The notes: generated from the sequence alone by a model not told the origin. A DNA stretch of 64,000 bases from Syntrophorhabdaceae bacterium (GCA_036504895.1 DASXUJ010000134.1:38807-102806), one strand, 5' to 3'. Counted from the first letter of the stretch, positions 18,756-28,032 are shown. Numbers and translations are program-made.

Positions 18756-20375
18756 ATGCATTCTGACGACGAAAAGAAGAAACCTGGGAAAGCGATTTCC
18801 AGGCGGCAGTTTATCGCGGCGGGGGTGGCCGGGTCAGTGGTGGCGGCGGGCCTTTCGCTCACGAACTCGTCGGAAGCTGCCCCGATGCCTAAGAAGTGGG
18901 ACGGGGAAGCGGACGTGGTGATCGCGGGGTTCGGGGGCGCCGGTGCGTGCGCGGCTATCGAGGCCGCGAAGGCAGGGGCGACGGTCATACTGCTCGAGAA
19001 GGAGCAGATAGGCGGGGGCTCCACGACCCTTTCGGGGGGCGCCGTATATGCGGCGGGAACTCCGCTCCAGAAGAGTCTGGGGATCGAGGACTCGGCCGAC
19101 GATATGTTCAAGTACCTGAAGGCCTGCGGACACGGCAGAGCCGACGATGCGCTCATCCGCATTACCTCGGACAGGTCGGCCCAGAACGTGGCGTGGCTCG
19201 AAAGCCTGGGGGTCGAGTTTCCGAAAGACCTTCTCTATACAAGCGGCATGGAGGAGGAGCCCGAGTATAAGGCGGTTACCCCGGCTAAGAAGAGGGGCCA
19301 CAGGGCCAAGGGCACGGGCGGGGCGGTCTACAAGGCGCTCGCGAACGAGGTGGCCAAACAAAAGAACGTGAAAGTCATGACCGCGACCCAGGCCGTGCAG
19401 CTCATCACGAAACCGGGCGCGACCGCGGCGTGTGGTGAAATCGTGGGTGTAAAGGTGCGGCAGCGGGGCAAGGAGCTCAATATTCGCGCAAAGAAGGCCG
19501 TTATCCTCACCACAGGGGGGATCATGGCCACCGATATGGCGCGGCCGTGGCTCCTCGATTATTCCCCCTCCATCGCGAAATGCGTTCCTGCCGGCGCCCG
19601 GGGCGCCACCGGGGACGGGTACCGGATGGGCATATCCCAGGGGGCTGCGCTGGGGGCCCTGAACAGCGGGGGCATTCTCCCGGCCGTCCTCTTCCCGGGC
19701 CAGACCATGGCGGGCATCGTCTACATCAACATCTGGGGCCTGCCCAACATTTACGTCGACCCAAAAGGCAACCGGTTCGTTGACGAAGGGGCATACTATA
19801 TCCTGGTATGCGAGCAGATGATCGCGAAAAGCAGCGCGAGCTCCTATTGCATCTTCGACTCCCAGACGCTGAAAAAGGCCCTGGAGCTGACGCCGAAAGG
19901 GATTGAGGCCACCCGGACCCTTGCCCTCGGTCTCGACCCGAGAGATATGGATAAAGCAGTAAAAGCGGGCGCCGTCTGGAAGGGAGAGACCGTGGGAGAG
20001 CTTGCCCGCAACATTGGCATCGACGCTTCAACCCTCGAGAAGACGGTTGCCGCATATAATGGGAACGCCCAGGCGGGCAAAGACACCGAGTTCAACCGCA
20101 GGAAGGGGCTTGCCCCGATCGTTACGCCTCCCTATTACGCCTTTAAGGTGAACGTCGGCCTGGTCTGCCATAACGGCGGCCTGAAAATCAATCCGAATGC
20201 CCAGGTCCTCAACAGCTACGGGGAAGTCATACCGAAGCTCTACGCCGCAGGCCGCGACACGGCCGGTATTTTCGGCGAGCGCTACCCGGCCAGCGGCGCG
20301 GCGCTCATCGACCTCGTCACCTTCGGCCGCATCGCCGGCAGGAATGCCGCGAAGGAGCTTTCCGCAAAGAAATAG
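18756..20375 (+). CDS. Tat-exported FAD-dependent fumarate-reductase-type oxidoreductase
   Basis: This 539-residue flavoprotein starts at an ATG six bases after GAGGAGG. A twin-arginine signal (SRRQFIAAG, near residue 20) indicates folded export to the periplasm. The FAD-binding Rossmann motif is DVVIAGFGGAGACAAIEAAK, in which GFGGAG is the glycine core. TLSGGAVYAAG and the C-terminal GGLKINPNAQVL...LYAAG...FGRIAGRNAA are typical of FAD_binding_2 enzymes such as flavocytochrome c fumarate reductase, urocanate reductase and 3-ketosteroid dehydrogenases. There is no covalent-FMN or haem domain and no linked cytochrome gene, so the electron donor must lie elsewhere. It would reduce an unsaturated acid or similar acceptor; the substrate is not readable. 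Confidence 0.85.
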   Translation: MHSDDEKKKPGKAISRRQFIAAGVAGSVVAAGLSLTNSSEAAPMPKKWDGEADVVIAGFGGAGACAAIEAAKAGATVILLEKEQIGGGSTTLSGGAVYAAGTPLQKSLGIEDSADDMFKYLKACGHGRADDALIRITSDRSAQNVAWLESLGVEFPKDLLYTSGMEEEPEYKAVTPAKKRGHRAKGTGGAVYKALANEVAKQKNVKVMTATQAVQLITKPGATAACGEIVGVKVRQRGKELNIRAKKAVILTTGGIMATDMARPWLLDYSPSIAKCVPAGARGATGDGYRMGISQGAALGALNSGGILPAVLFPGQTMAGIVYINIWGLPNIYVDPKGNRFVDEGAYYILVCEQMIAKSSASSYCIFDSQTLKKALELTPKGIEATRTLALGLDPRDMDKAVKAGAVWKGETVGELARNIGIDASTLEKTVAAYNGNAQAGKDTEFNRRKGLAPIVTPPYYAFKVNVGLVCHNGGLKINPNAQVLNSYGEVIPKLYAAGRDTAGIFGERYPASGAALIDLVTFGRIAGRNAAKELSAKK

Positions 20376-20395
20376 CCTTGCCCTCCCAATCGAAC

Positions 20396-20418
20396 CCCCC
20401 GCCCGGCAAGGGCGGGGG
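20396..20418 (+). terminator. GC hairpin after the flavoprotein gene
   Basis: CCCCCGCCC and GGGCGGGGG arms pair perfectly around a five-base loop 20 bases after the stop. There is no T run, so termination would be weak or assisted. Confidence 0.45.
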
Positions 20419-20621
20419 CGAAAGGGAAGTACGACCATTTTCCCTCCCATTTCGATCTATTTCACGCCAATAATTGACTTTAATTGAAGGAGACTTAACT
20501 TTTTATTAGTGGATTAGTGAAATATATGTATACACTTGATTATCAAAGACATGGTAATACCGCTTCCTTCGACAGCGGTAAAGATGTGCGGGAGAAACCG
20601 AAATACTGACAGGAGGAATCC

Positions 20622-21166
20622 ATGATGAAGAAGTTTACTCTGGTTGTGGCGCTCTTAGTGTTTTCTCCGATCCTGCTGCTTGCCTCAGAGTGCACGCCTA
20701 ACGACATTAATCTCCTTGTCGGGAAATGGGTGTGCACTAAATCCGCGACGGTGGTCCCGTCTTTCACGGACCAACCGCCTTATTATCAGGTATCGGATAA
20801 CAATTATTTGTATATTTCGATAACCTGAACCTCCAGGTTACGAAGGATTCTGCGTGCGTGGTAAATTGGAGCTCCTCTCCCAGGAATGGTTTTGCCGGGA
20901 TATACGTGGTGCGGGACCAGTATGGTCCTATCGGCCGATATCTTGATGAATGTCCTGCAAACGGTGTAATAGAGTCTTTCCGCGGGACCTATGCTATCAC
21001 CACTACGAACTGTTTAGCAGATCTGCATGGGTATGGGTCTGCCACCGGCGCAGTTTCCTTCCTCACAGTGGAAAAGACGAACTCCAGGAAAATCCGGATT
21101 CAATATGGTAACAACACTTTAGGTTTCAGTGTAAGCCTGTCGTGCACCTTGCAATCGCGCCGCTGA
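20622..21166 (+). pseudogene. Small exported protein split by a frameshift
   Basis: A frame from 20622 has a good ribosome site (AGGAGG), a signal peptide (MMKKFTLVVALLVFSPILLLA) and a lipocalin-like LLVGKWVC, then stops at 20828. The frame one base back is open from 20801 to 21166, with no start until a GTG at 20858. It continues the same kind of secreted, Cys-containing beta-rich sequence (DNLNLQVTKDSACVVNW...). Joining them between 20801 and 20820 gives one ~180-residue protein. This is most simply a disrupted gene or a sequencing error; programmed frameshifting is possible but no classical slippery heptamer is evident. No named family is recognised. Confidence 0.55.
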
Positions 21167-21221
21167 TATTTTTTTGTTATGGACAAAATGGTGGTGAAGA
21201 GTCCATTAGGGGGTGAAGTCT

Positions 21222-22220
21222 TTATTCTTGCCTTTGGGCCGACATAACGGCCTTTTGGTCGGAATAAAGATTTGGCCCCATTTCCGCCGGATCATGGGCC
21301 ATCTCCTTGGCCGTATTATACTTCGCAAAGAGAAAGATCCTGAATACATAGAATGACGCGAGAAGGGATACGAGTTCTTCCAGGAGCTCGGGCCAACCGA
21401 TCACGCCGGCGAAACATATGGCGAGATTCAGTCCAATCATATTTGAGTGGGGCAGCACGAGCCTTGCGAAAGAGAGATAGTTCTTTTTCAATTCCAGGTA
21501 CACCTGGGCCATGGTCGCAACAGGAAGCAGGATGGGACAGAAATAAAGATAGTAATCCAGGTCCATAAAGTTGTGGATGTTAATCTCACGAAACCCGCTG
21601 TCCGTGAGAAGAGCGGGCGTATTCCATCCGAAAATCCTTTGGCCCCAGCTTAGCTCTTCCATGGCGTCAAGGAAAAAGACAAGTACCAGCAACCAATAGC
21701 ACGCGAGTACGTATCTTGGCCCCTTGGTCGCCTGTTCGTTTCCGGCTTTCATTTTTATCACCGAAATGCCCAGAACGATGGCGTTCAACAGCATCAGCAC
21801 CGCCGTGAGTGTCTCGAGGATGCCATCCTCGCGGTAGGCGATATTATGACCATCTTTGCTGAAGAGTGCGTAGCCGACGGTAAATGCAAACCCTATAACG
21901 GAAGAGAGACATAAAACAGGAACCGGCGAAAGCAGGCCCGGGCCAGGCAGGGGATCTCTCACAAATATACTCTTTACTCTGCTCCACCAGTATTCATCTC
22001 TTGCCTTTATAAGCACCAATCCGGAGGCAAGAGTCATTGCCATCATAAACCAGGCCGCGATGTTCACTCTTCGCATCGTAACGGGGAGAATGTGGTGGTC
22101 CTGACTGCAACAATTCTCCAATAAGGCGATTATATCTGCCTGGAATATACGATAACAGAACATTGCCGCTATGCCGAGCAAAACCAATAGCAGCCCCGCC
22201 ATTCCTCTTCCATCATTCAT
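21222..22220 (-). CDS. Polytopic membrane protein with EELSWGQR motif, unknown function
   Basis: The 332-residue protein has about eight hydrophobic helices starting at residue 7. Between helices five and six is AMEELSWGQRIFGWNTP followed by INIHNFMDL. The EE.SWGQR...TP...HN signature is shared by a widespread set of uncharacterised inner-membrane proteins. Conserved acidic and His residues near a membrane face hint at metal binding or hydrolase activity, but this is speculative. A GGGAGAC ribosome site precedes the ATG. It is not obviously linked to its neighbours. Confidence 0.7.
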   Translation of the reverse strand: MNDGRGMAGLLLVLLGIAAMFCYRIFQADIIALLENCCSQDHHILPVTMRRVNIAAWFMMAMTLASGLVLIKARDEYWWSRVKSIFVRDPLPGPGLLSPVPVLCLSSVIGFAFTVGYALFSKDGHNIAYREDGILETLTAVLMLLNAIVLGISVIKMKAGNEQATKGPRYVLACYWLLVLVFFLDAMEELSWGQRIFGWNTPALLTDSGFREINIHNFMDLDYYLYFCPILLPVATMAQVYLELKKNYLSFARLVLPHSNMIGLNLAICFAGVIGWPELLEELVSLLASFYVFRIFLFAKYNTAKEMAHDPAEMGPNLYSDQKAVMSAQRQE

Positions 22221-22459
22221 TCTTGTCTCCCGCGAAATGACTAAAAAAGGGCTTATACTTTATACCTCCCGCCGCTGTCAAGATAAATTATGAAACCTGC
22301 CTGAGGCGGACTCCCTCCTCTGCAAGTGGTGTTGGTGTTCGGTCTTGCGCCGCCCTGAAATATACCTCATGAGAGGCGCCCTTTACTTCCTCACTTTGAA
22401 TAAACGGCTACGGCGGAAAGGGAAGTGAAAAGTGAAAAATCCTTTTTTCTGAGGAAAAT
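22221..22459. other. Intergenic region, nothing recognised
   Basis: This lies between the membrane-protein gene start and the end of livF. It is AT-rich near 22400-22450 with A/G-rich repeats, but no hairpin followed by T in the livF direction is clear. Confidence 0.4.
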
Positions 22460-23170
22460 TTACCCGCCCAGATAGGCGTGAATGACCTTCTCGTTGTGAA
22501 GCAGGTTGGCGGATGTGTCTTCGAGCGCGATGCGGCCTGTTTCGATTACGTAGCCCCGTTGGCTGATCTCCAAGGCCATTCGCGCGTTTTGTTCTACCAG
22601 GAGGATGCTTGTGCCCTGTGTGTTTATTTCCGCGATGATGTGGAAAATCTCACGGACCAGGATGGGAGAGAGCCCCATCGACGGCTCGTCCATCAACAGA
22701 AGCCTGGGTCTCGCCATCAATGCCCGTCCCAGGGCCAGCATCTGCTGCTCGCCGCCGGAGAGGTTTCCTGCGGGGAGCTCCTGCTTTTTGCGCAGCACGG
22801 GAAAGCGGGTGAAGACGGCCTCCATATCCTCTTTCAGCCTGTGGGATTTTCCGGTAAAGGCCCCCATTTCCAGGTTTTCCCTCACTTTCAGCGTCGTGAG
22901 GATCGCCCGTCCCTCGGGGACCTGAACTATGCCGCTACGGACAATCGCCTGGGGGGAATGGCCGGCAATATCCTTCCCTTCGTATTTGATCGTTCCGCCG
23001 GTTATTTTCAGTACGCCGGAGATCGCGTTCAGGGCCGTGCTTTTGCCCGCGCCGTTGGCGCCGATGAGAGCAACGATCTCACCCTCTCCCACCTTCAGGG
23101 ATATTCCCTGTAGGGCCTTGATGTGGTTGTAATTTACGTATACGTCATTAAGCTCCAGGATCGTCATCAA
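22460..23170 (-). CDS. livF: Branched-chain amino-acid-type ABC transporter ATP-binding protein LivF
   Basis: This 236-residue ABC ATPase has Walker A GANGAGKST (residues ~36-44), the LSGGEQQMLALGRALM signature and Walker B LLLMDEPSMGL, ending in VIHAYLGG as LivF proteins do. With LivG it energises import at the cytoplasmic face. Its start overlaps the livG stop by four bases, so the two are translationally coupled. It is last of the five-gene operon. Confidence 0.93.
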   Translation of the reverse strand: MMTILELNDVYVNYNHIKALQGISLKVGEGEIVALIGANGAGKSTALNAISGVLKITGGTIKYEGKDIAGHSPQAIVRSGIVQVPEGRAILTTLKVRENLEMGAFTGKSHRLKEDMEAVFTRFPVLRKKQELPAGNLSGGEQQMLALGRALMARPRLLLMDEPSMGLSPILVREIFHIIAEINTQGTSILLVEQNARMALEISQRGYVIETGRIALEDTSANLLHNEKVIHAYLGG

Positions 23171-23925
23171 TGTTCTTCCTTACCCAGATAGGCTTCTATG
23201 ACAAGAGGATTACTCTTCACCTCGTCGGGGGACCCAAGGGCGATCAATTCCCCGAAATTGAGCACCGCCACCTGGAGACAGACGCCCATCACAAATTTCA
23301 TGTCGTGCTCGATGAGGCAGATGGTATAGCCCCGGCTGTTGATCTCAATGATCTCGCCGATCAGTTCTTCCGTTTCCGAAGGGTTCATTCCGGCTGCCGG
23401 CTCGTCTACCAGAAGCAGCTTCGGTGAAGTGGCCAGGGCGCGGGCGAGCTCCAGCTTCCTCTGTTCCCCATAGGAAAGGCTGTCTGCCCGGCGTTTCGCC
23501 TTATCGGCCAGGTGAAAGAGATCGAGGATCTCCATTGCCTCTTCGCGCATAGCCTTTTCTTCCTGCCCCTGTATGGGAAGATTCAATAACATTGCCACGG
23601 GCGAATAGGTATAGAGGCGATGCATACCGGCAAGTACGTTCTCCAGAAGGGTCAGTTCCTTGAAAATCCTGATATTCTGAAACGTGCGCCCCATCCCCCG
23701 GGCAGCGATCGATGAAGGAGGAAGATTGGTGATGTCGGCGCCGTTAAAGACGACCCGTCCCGAGGTAGGGCGGGAGAGGCCGCTGATGATATTGAAGAGC
23801 GTGGTTTTCCCGGCCCCGTTCGGACCGATGAGGCCGAAGATCAATCCTTCCCCGACCTTCAGGGAGAGGGAATCCAGGACCCTGAGCCCGCCGTAGTCTT
23901 TTGTGATGTTTTCCAGTCGCAGCAT
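23167..23925 (-). CDS. livG: Branched-chain amino-acid-type ABC transporter ATP-binding protein LivG
   Basis: This 252-residue ABC ATPase has Walker A GPNGAGKTT (~34-42), the signature LSYGEQRKLELARAL and Walker B LLLVDEPAAGMN. The longer GMGRTFQNIRIF segment and the C-terminal VIEAYLG are typical of LivG. It pairs with LivF beneath the LivHM channel. It begins nine bases after the livM stop. Confidence 0.93.
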   Translation of the reverse strand: MLRLENITKDYGGLRVLDSLSLKVGEGLIFGLIGPNGAGKTTLFNIISGLSRPTSGRVVFNGADITNLPPSSIAARGMGRTFQNIRIFKELTLLENVLAGMHRLYTYSPVAMLLNLPIQGQEEKAMREEAMEILDLFHLADKAKRRADSLSYGEQRKLELARALATSPKLLLVDEPAAGMNPSETEELIGEIIEINSRGYTICLIEHDMKFVMGVCLQVAVLNFGELIALGSPDEVKSNPLVIEAYLGKEEH

Positions 23926-23934
23926 CTGTTTTCG

Positions 23935-24768
23935 TCAATCCTTCTTCTTCACTCTTATGATCCCGTTGGGCAGGTAAATCACCACAAGCACCAGGATCAG
24001 GCCGTTCAAGGCCAGGCGGTAAGGCCCTATGAATCTCAGCAATTCGGGCAGAACGGTGAGGATAGTGCTGCCCGCCAGGGGCCCCCAGAATGTTCCGGTA
24101 CCGCCTAAAATAGCGAAGGTCAGTATGTCTACGGCAAAGTCGAACCCATACTCCCGGGGCGAGAGAAAAAAGGTGAAATGGGCATTGAGGCCGCCGGCCA
24201 CGCCCGCGATAAAAGCCCCGATCACGAAGGCCCACACTTTGAACGAGGTGGTCTTGATGCCCATTACCGTTGCGGCCACTTCATCTTCCCGAATGGCCTC
24301 CAAGGCCCGGCCGAACCGGGAATTCCTGAGCTTCAGGAAAAAATAGATGAGCACCGCCATTACCGCGAGGAGGTGCCAGAGCTCCGTCTTTGGCGGTACG
24401 CCGTTTAAGCCCACCGAGCCTCCGGTGATGGTCATATTGAGAAACGCTACCCTGACCACTTCCCCAAAGCCAAGGGTGGCCATGGCAAGGTAGACGCCCG
24501 ACAGCCTTAAAGTCGGTGCGCCGATAACCAGGGCTACGAAGGCCGGCAGCATGCCGCCGGCAAGGAGCGAGAGGCCGAAGGGGGCGCCCAGCTTCATGGT
24601 AAAGAGGGCAGCCGTATAGGCGCCGATCCCCATGAACGCGGCATTCCCCAGCGACAATTGCCCGCAGGCAAGGGTAATGTAGATCGAAAGGGCCAGCATG
24701 CCATGGACGAGGATGGTATAGACGAGGGTGTTATAGGTTTGCCAGAAGGACATCAAAAATTCGTTCAT
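23935..24768 (-). CDS. livM: Branched-chain amino-acid-type ABC transporter permease LivM
   Basis: This 277-residue permease has about eight helices. The LivM fingerprints are QLSLGNAAFMGIGAYTAA near residue 35, read as SLGNAAFMGIGAY, and the EAA loop ALEAIREDEVAATVMG. It forms the channel with LivH. It starts ten bases after livH ends, within the same operon. Confidence 0.92.
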   Translation of the reverse strand: MNEFLMSFWQTYNTLVYTILVHGMLALSIYITLACGQLSLGNAAFMGIGAYTAALFTMKLGAPFGLSLLAGGMLPAFVALVIGAPTLRLSGVYLAMATLGFGEVVRVAFLNMTITGGSVGLNGVPPKTELWHLLAVMAVLIYFFLKLRNSRFGRALEAIREDEVAATVMGIKTTSFKVWAFVIGAFIAGVAGGLNAHFTFFLSPREYGFDFAVDILTFAILGGTGTFWGPLAGSTILTVLPELLRFIGPYRLALNGLILVLVVIYLPNGIIRVKKKD

Positions 24769-24778
24769 CCTTCCCCCC

Positions 24779-25660
24779 TCATCCTTTCCGCTCTATGGCA
24801 GAGCCGAATATGCCGGAGGGCCTGACAAGGAGGATGATGAAGAGCAGGCCGAAGGAGACGGCATCGCGAAAATCCGAAGAGATGTAGGCCACGCTCATTA
24901 TCTCCGAAAAACCGAGAATCAGTCCGCCCAGCACCGCGCCCCTGATATCCCCCATGCCGCCCAGAATGATGACGGCGATCCCGCGGTGCATGATCGGACC
25001 GCCCATGAAGGCGTGAACTGCATTGAAATTGATCCCCGTCAGCACCCCGGCAGCCCCGCCCAGGGCGGAGGCGACGAACGCAGTCAGCTGGAACGTGCGC
25101 TCCACGGGAATACCGAGCAAGGCGGCGGTGCGGGGACTTTCCGCAACGGCGCGCACTGCTTTGCCCCACTTTGTCCTGTTCAGGAGGAAGATAATGATCA
25201 ACATCAAACAGAGGGCAACGCCGATGATAATTATCTGCAGCGAGGTCATCTGTATGGCCCAAAAGGTGTAGGAGGTAACCGGCATGAAATCGAAGGGGAA
25301 GCGATAGACCTCGGCGCCGAAAATACCCTGGGAAATGCTGACAATGATCGTGGCACAGCCGATGGTGGCGATCATGGGCGCCAGATGATGAAATTCTCTT
25401 TTTCGTAAAGGCCGCACGGCAGCCAGATCTATCAGCCAGCCGAGGATACCCGAGGCCAACATTCCGGCCAGGATCGCAATGAGGGGGCTTACGTTAAATT
25501 TTGTGACGATCACAAGACCGGCAAAGGCGCCGACCATAAAGACGGCGCCGTGTGCCAGAGTTATAATTTCGAGCACACCGAAGATCAACGTAAAGCCGAG
25601 GGCAAAAAGCGCGTAGACCGCGCCCAGGCCGAGGGCATTGGCAAATTGTTGTAAGAACAC
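24779..25660 (-). CDS. livH: Branched-chain amino-acid-type ABC transporter permease LivH
   Basis: This 293-residue permease has about eight helices. ANALGLGAVYALFALGFTLIFG at the N-terminus (core GAVYALFALG), TLAHGAVFMVGAF and the EAA motif RAVAESPRTAALLGI are those of LivH. It forms the channel with LivM for a substrate delivered by the periplasmic binding protein encoded just upstream. Confidence 0.92.
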   Translation of the reverse strand: MFLQQFANALGLGAVYALFALGFTLIFGVLEIITLAHGAVFMVGAFAGLVIVTKFNVSPLIAILAGMLASGILGWLIDLAAVRPLRKREFHHLAPMIATIGCATIIVSISQGIFGAEVYRFPFDFMPVTSYTFWAIQMTSLQIIIIGVALCLMLIIIFLLNRTKWGKAVRAVAESPRTAALLGIPVERTFQLTAFVASALGGAAGVLTGINFNAVHAFMGGPIMHRGIAVIILGGMGDIRGAVLGGLILGFSEIMSVAYISSDFRDAVSFGLLFIILLVRPSGIFGSAIERKG

Positions 25661-25714
25661 TTTTCCTGCCTCAGTACCGCGGAATATTTGTGAAGATCAA
25701 TGCATCAAATAACG

Positions 25715-26851
25715 CTATTCGGCGAAAACGGCGAACTTGCCGTCCTTTATAGTCAGTACCCGCCCCTTCTGTTCGGCGTCACGATGTTCGTTGAAGGAGA
25801 AAGGACCGCCTACGCCTTTGAAATTCTTTACCTTGGCCAGGGAGTCACGGAGCGCCGTTCTGTCTTTTTCCAGATTGCCCGATATCGTGATGGCCTTGAT
25901 CCCTTCCGCCATAATGTAGAGGGCATCATAGGCCTGAGCAGCGAACTGATCCGGGGCTACGCCGAATTTCTTGGTGTAGGCTTTGACAAACGCCTTGTTC
26001 CTGGGACTCGGATCGTCCAGGAACCACGGACTGCCGCTCAAGGAGCCTTCTGCGGCCTTTCCGGCAATCTGAATCAGTTTTGGCGTATTGAAACCGTTGC
26101 CGCCGATAAACCTGACCTTATCGGGCAACCCCAGTTTTCTGGCCTGGAGGATGATATTCGATGCCTCTTCCACGAGGGCGCCACAGACTACCGCATCGGG
26201 ATTGAGGCTTTTGATCTTGGTAAGCTGGGCGGAAAAATCGATGTCACCCTTGGCAAAGGTCTGGATTGTCAGTACCTGCAGCTTTTCCGCATTCACGGCC
26301 CTTAAAAAGATCTCGTGGCTCGATTTGGTCATGGAATCGTCATTGCCATAGAAAAGGGCGACCTTTTTCAGTCCCAGTTTTTTTGTTGCCGCGTTGATCA
26401 CGATCGGCAGGATGTCCGCTTCCGCGACGGAATTACGGAACACATAGGGGCCGATGGCAGTAATGCCCTCCGCGGTGTTGGAGGTGCCGAAGACGACTGT
26501 TTTCTGAGCATTCGCAAATGGATCGGAGGCGAATGCCGAATTGGAGAGGGTCGGGCCGAAGATGGCCAGTACCTTATCCTGGAAGATGAACTTCTTGAAG
26601 ACATTGATCGCTTCTTCTTTTTTCGCCTGCTCGTCTTCTATCACGAGGGCGATCTTATTCCCCTTTATACCGCCCGCGCCGTTGATCTCCTCGGTAGCGA
26701 GGACAAAACCGTTTTTAATGGGCACGCCATACTTGGCGACAGGTCCCGTCAGGGCCTCGGCGACTCCTATCTTGATGTCCGCAGCCTGGGCGGTGAAAGC
26801 CAAAGATATTACGAAGGCAATACAACAACTGATCTTTATGAATAGCTTCAT
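25715..26851 (-). CDS. Periplasmic branched-chain amino-acid-type binding protein (LivJ/LivK family)
   Basis: This 378-residue protein has a signal peptide (residues 1-23, AQA/AD). The peripla_BP_6 fold shows as IKIGVAEALTGPVAKYGVP (core ALTGPVAKYG), AGGIKGNKIALVIEDEQ and the later GDIDFSAQLTKIK. Such proteins bind leucine-type amino acids, but in anaerobic aromatic degraders they often bind aromatic or other acids, so ligand is open. First gene of the liv operon; a candidate promoter lies upstream. Confidence 0.9.
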   Translation of the reverse strand: MKLFIKISCCIAFVISLAFTAQAADIKIGVAEALTGPVAKYGVPIKNGFVLATEEINGAGGIKGNKIALVIEDEQAKKEEAINVFKKFIFQDKVLAIFGPTLSNSAFASDPFANAQKTVVFGTSNTAEGITAIGPYVFRNSVAEADILPIVINAATKKLGLKKVALFYGNDDSMTKSSHEIFLRAVNAEKLQVLTIQTFAKGDIDFSAQLTKIKSLNPDAVVCGALVEEASNIILQARKLGLPDKVRFIGGNGFNTPKLIQIAGKAAEGSLSGSPWFLDDPSPRNKAFVKAYTKKFGVAPDQFAAQAYDALYIMAEGIKAITISGNLEKDRTALRDSLAKVKNFKGVGGPFSFNEHRDAEQKGRVLTIKDGKFAVFAE

Positions 26852-26870
26852 CCCTTCTCTCCTGTCTCCT

Positions 26871-26922
26871 TATTAGAATCTTGTACTAGAATCTTGTTAA
26901 CCCGAATGAGTGGCAGAGTCAA
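26871..26922 (-). promoter_or_regulatory. Candidate promoter of the liv operon with tandem AGAATCTTGT repeats
   Basis: On the minus strand TTGACT (26917-26922) and TAACAA (26894-26899) are 17 bases apart. Overlapping and just downstream are two direct copies of AGAATCTTGT (plus-strand notation, near 26875-26884 and 26888-26897), spaced about one helical turn. The repeat placement over the -10 region suggests an operator. The -10 is weak, so the promoter call is moderate. Confidence 0.4.
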
Positions 26923-27111
26923 GTATTTTTGTGAATTATTTCACTGGTTTTTTGCACAGTCTCGATTCTTCCCCTATCTCTGCCGATTATTATAATGTCC
27001 TTCCGTTGGCGATGGCATGATGGATCGGGAGGCACAGGCGATCCCTTGAAGAGTACACCCATGCCGGAGGCCTTTTTGCCTGGAATGGCGCCGCCACTCC
27101 TCTTTCTACTT

Positions 27112-27285
27112 TCAGCCCGATTCCGACGTCAATCGGGACATCAGCCACGACGGCAGGGGCTTTGCCTGCCTCGGGGCCGTATTAGTGCTTTCGCAGCTCG
27201 GACATTTTTGCTCCTTTACCTCAACTTCGTCCACGCGAAAAGTACGACTGCAGTCTTTGCACTCATATACCTTGCCGAGCGTCAT
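27112..27285 (-). CDS. Small FmdB-like zinc-ribbon protein
   Basis: This 57-residue frame is preceded by a very strong ribosome site (GGGAGGTG). It carries two CXXC knuckles, Cys9/Cys12 in YECKDCSRTF and Cys28/Cys31 in KCPSCES, the pattern of FmdB-type single zinc-ribbon proteins. The tail (PRQAKPLPSWLMSRLTS) is basic and probably flexible. Members of this family are small putative regulators without agreed function. It stands alone in the intergenic stretch behind the liv operon promoter. The zinc site is inferred from the four Cys spacing. Confidence 0.72.
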   Translation of the reverse strand: MTLGKVYECKDCSRTFRVDEVEVKEQKCPSCESTNTAPRQAKPLPSWLMSRLTSESG

Positions 27286-27354
27286 CTTTCACCTCCCCGG
27301 CATATCTTGTCACAGGATACTATTATACTACATTTAGCGTCTGCTGCGGGCGAA

Positions 27355-28032
27355 TCATGGCGCAAACCGCAGTACGCCGAAGTCTTGAGGGGCGTGGAAG
27401 TTCCGCTCCTTCAAGGGGGACCACGAAGCCCAGTGGGGGCGGCTCGTCTTGTTGCCGCACTTATAGAGGTTGCCCCGCCACTCCCGGCCCGCTATCGTGC
27501 CCGGATTCCCCACATAAGCATGAAACAACGCGAAAGGGATCGCGAACTCGAGCGACCACGTGACTTCATCCTCTATCTCACGCTCCACAAGGGGAGGAAG
27601 GCTGCCATAAACGGCTACCTGGCCACCTTCCTCCGGGGAAAGGGGCGTGGCCCCCGCCACTCGCCCGTCGACCCTGGCCGGGTCCGTCACGTAAGAGGCG
27701 AGCATTGTCCCACCGCAGTTGAACTCGAAATTGAAGTAGCCCGTGTCGGGGTCCGGCTGCACGAAGAGCTCGACACAGCTATCCTCCCAGACGGGTGCCT
27801 GGAAATCTGTATGGATGCATCGCACATATCGGTCCCGGACGAAGAACAGCCCGTAGAGGCGGCTCTCGTCGTATAACAGCTTGCATCGCACAAGGGGCCG
27901 GTGCGAAGAACTCTCGGGCCTGAAGCAATCGATGGGGAGAAAGGGGACGTCGCCCCAGGCCGGTCCGTCCCAGAGCCCCCGTAGCTCCGGAGGCCAGGCA
28001 GCCCTGGGAATGCTATGACGGTAGTCGTTCAT
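27355..28032 (-). CDS. CBM9-like carbohydrate-binding-family protein, cytoplasmic
   Basis: The 225-residue protein has no signal peptide. It shows the CBM9-like beta-sandwich signature: LRGLWDGPAWGDVP near residue 18, LLYDESRLYGLFFVRD, VWEDSCVELFVQPDPD, YFNFEFNCGGTML and a C-terminal WASWSPLKERNFHAPQDFGVLRF. Stand-alone proteins of this kind are common in Bacteria without a proven ligand. It is divergent to fructose-bisphosphatase and separated by 161 bases. Confidence 0.82.
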   Translation of the reverse strand: MNDYRHSIPRAAWPPELRGLWDGPAWGDVPFLPIDCFRPESSSHRPLVRCKLLYDESRLYGLFFVRDRYVRCIHTDFQAPVWEDSCVELFVQPDPDTGYFNFEFNCGGTMLASYVTDPARVDGRVAGATPLSPEEGGQVAVYGSLPPLVEREIEDEVTWSLEFAIPFALFHAYVGNPGTIAGREWRGNLYKCGNKTSRPHWASWSPLKERNFHAPQDFGVLRFAP

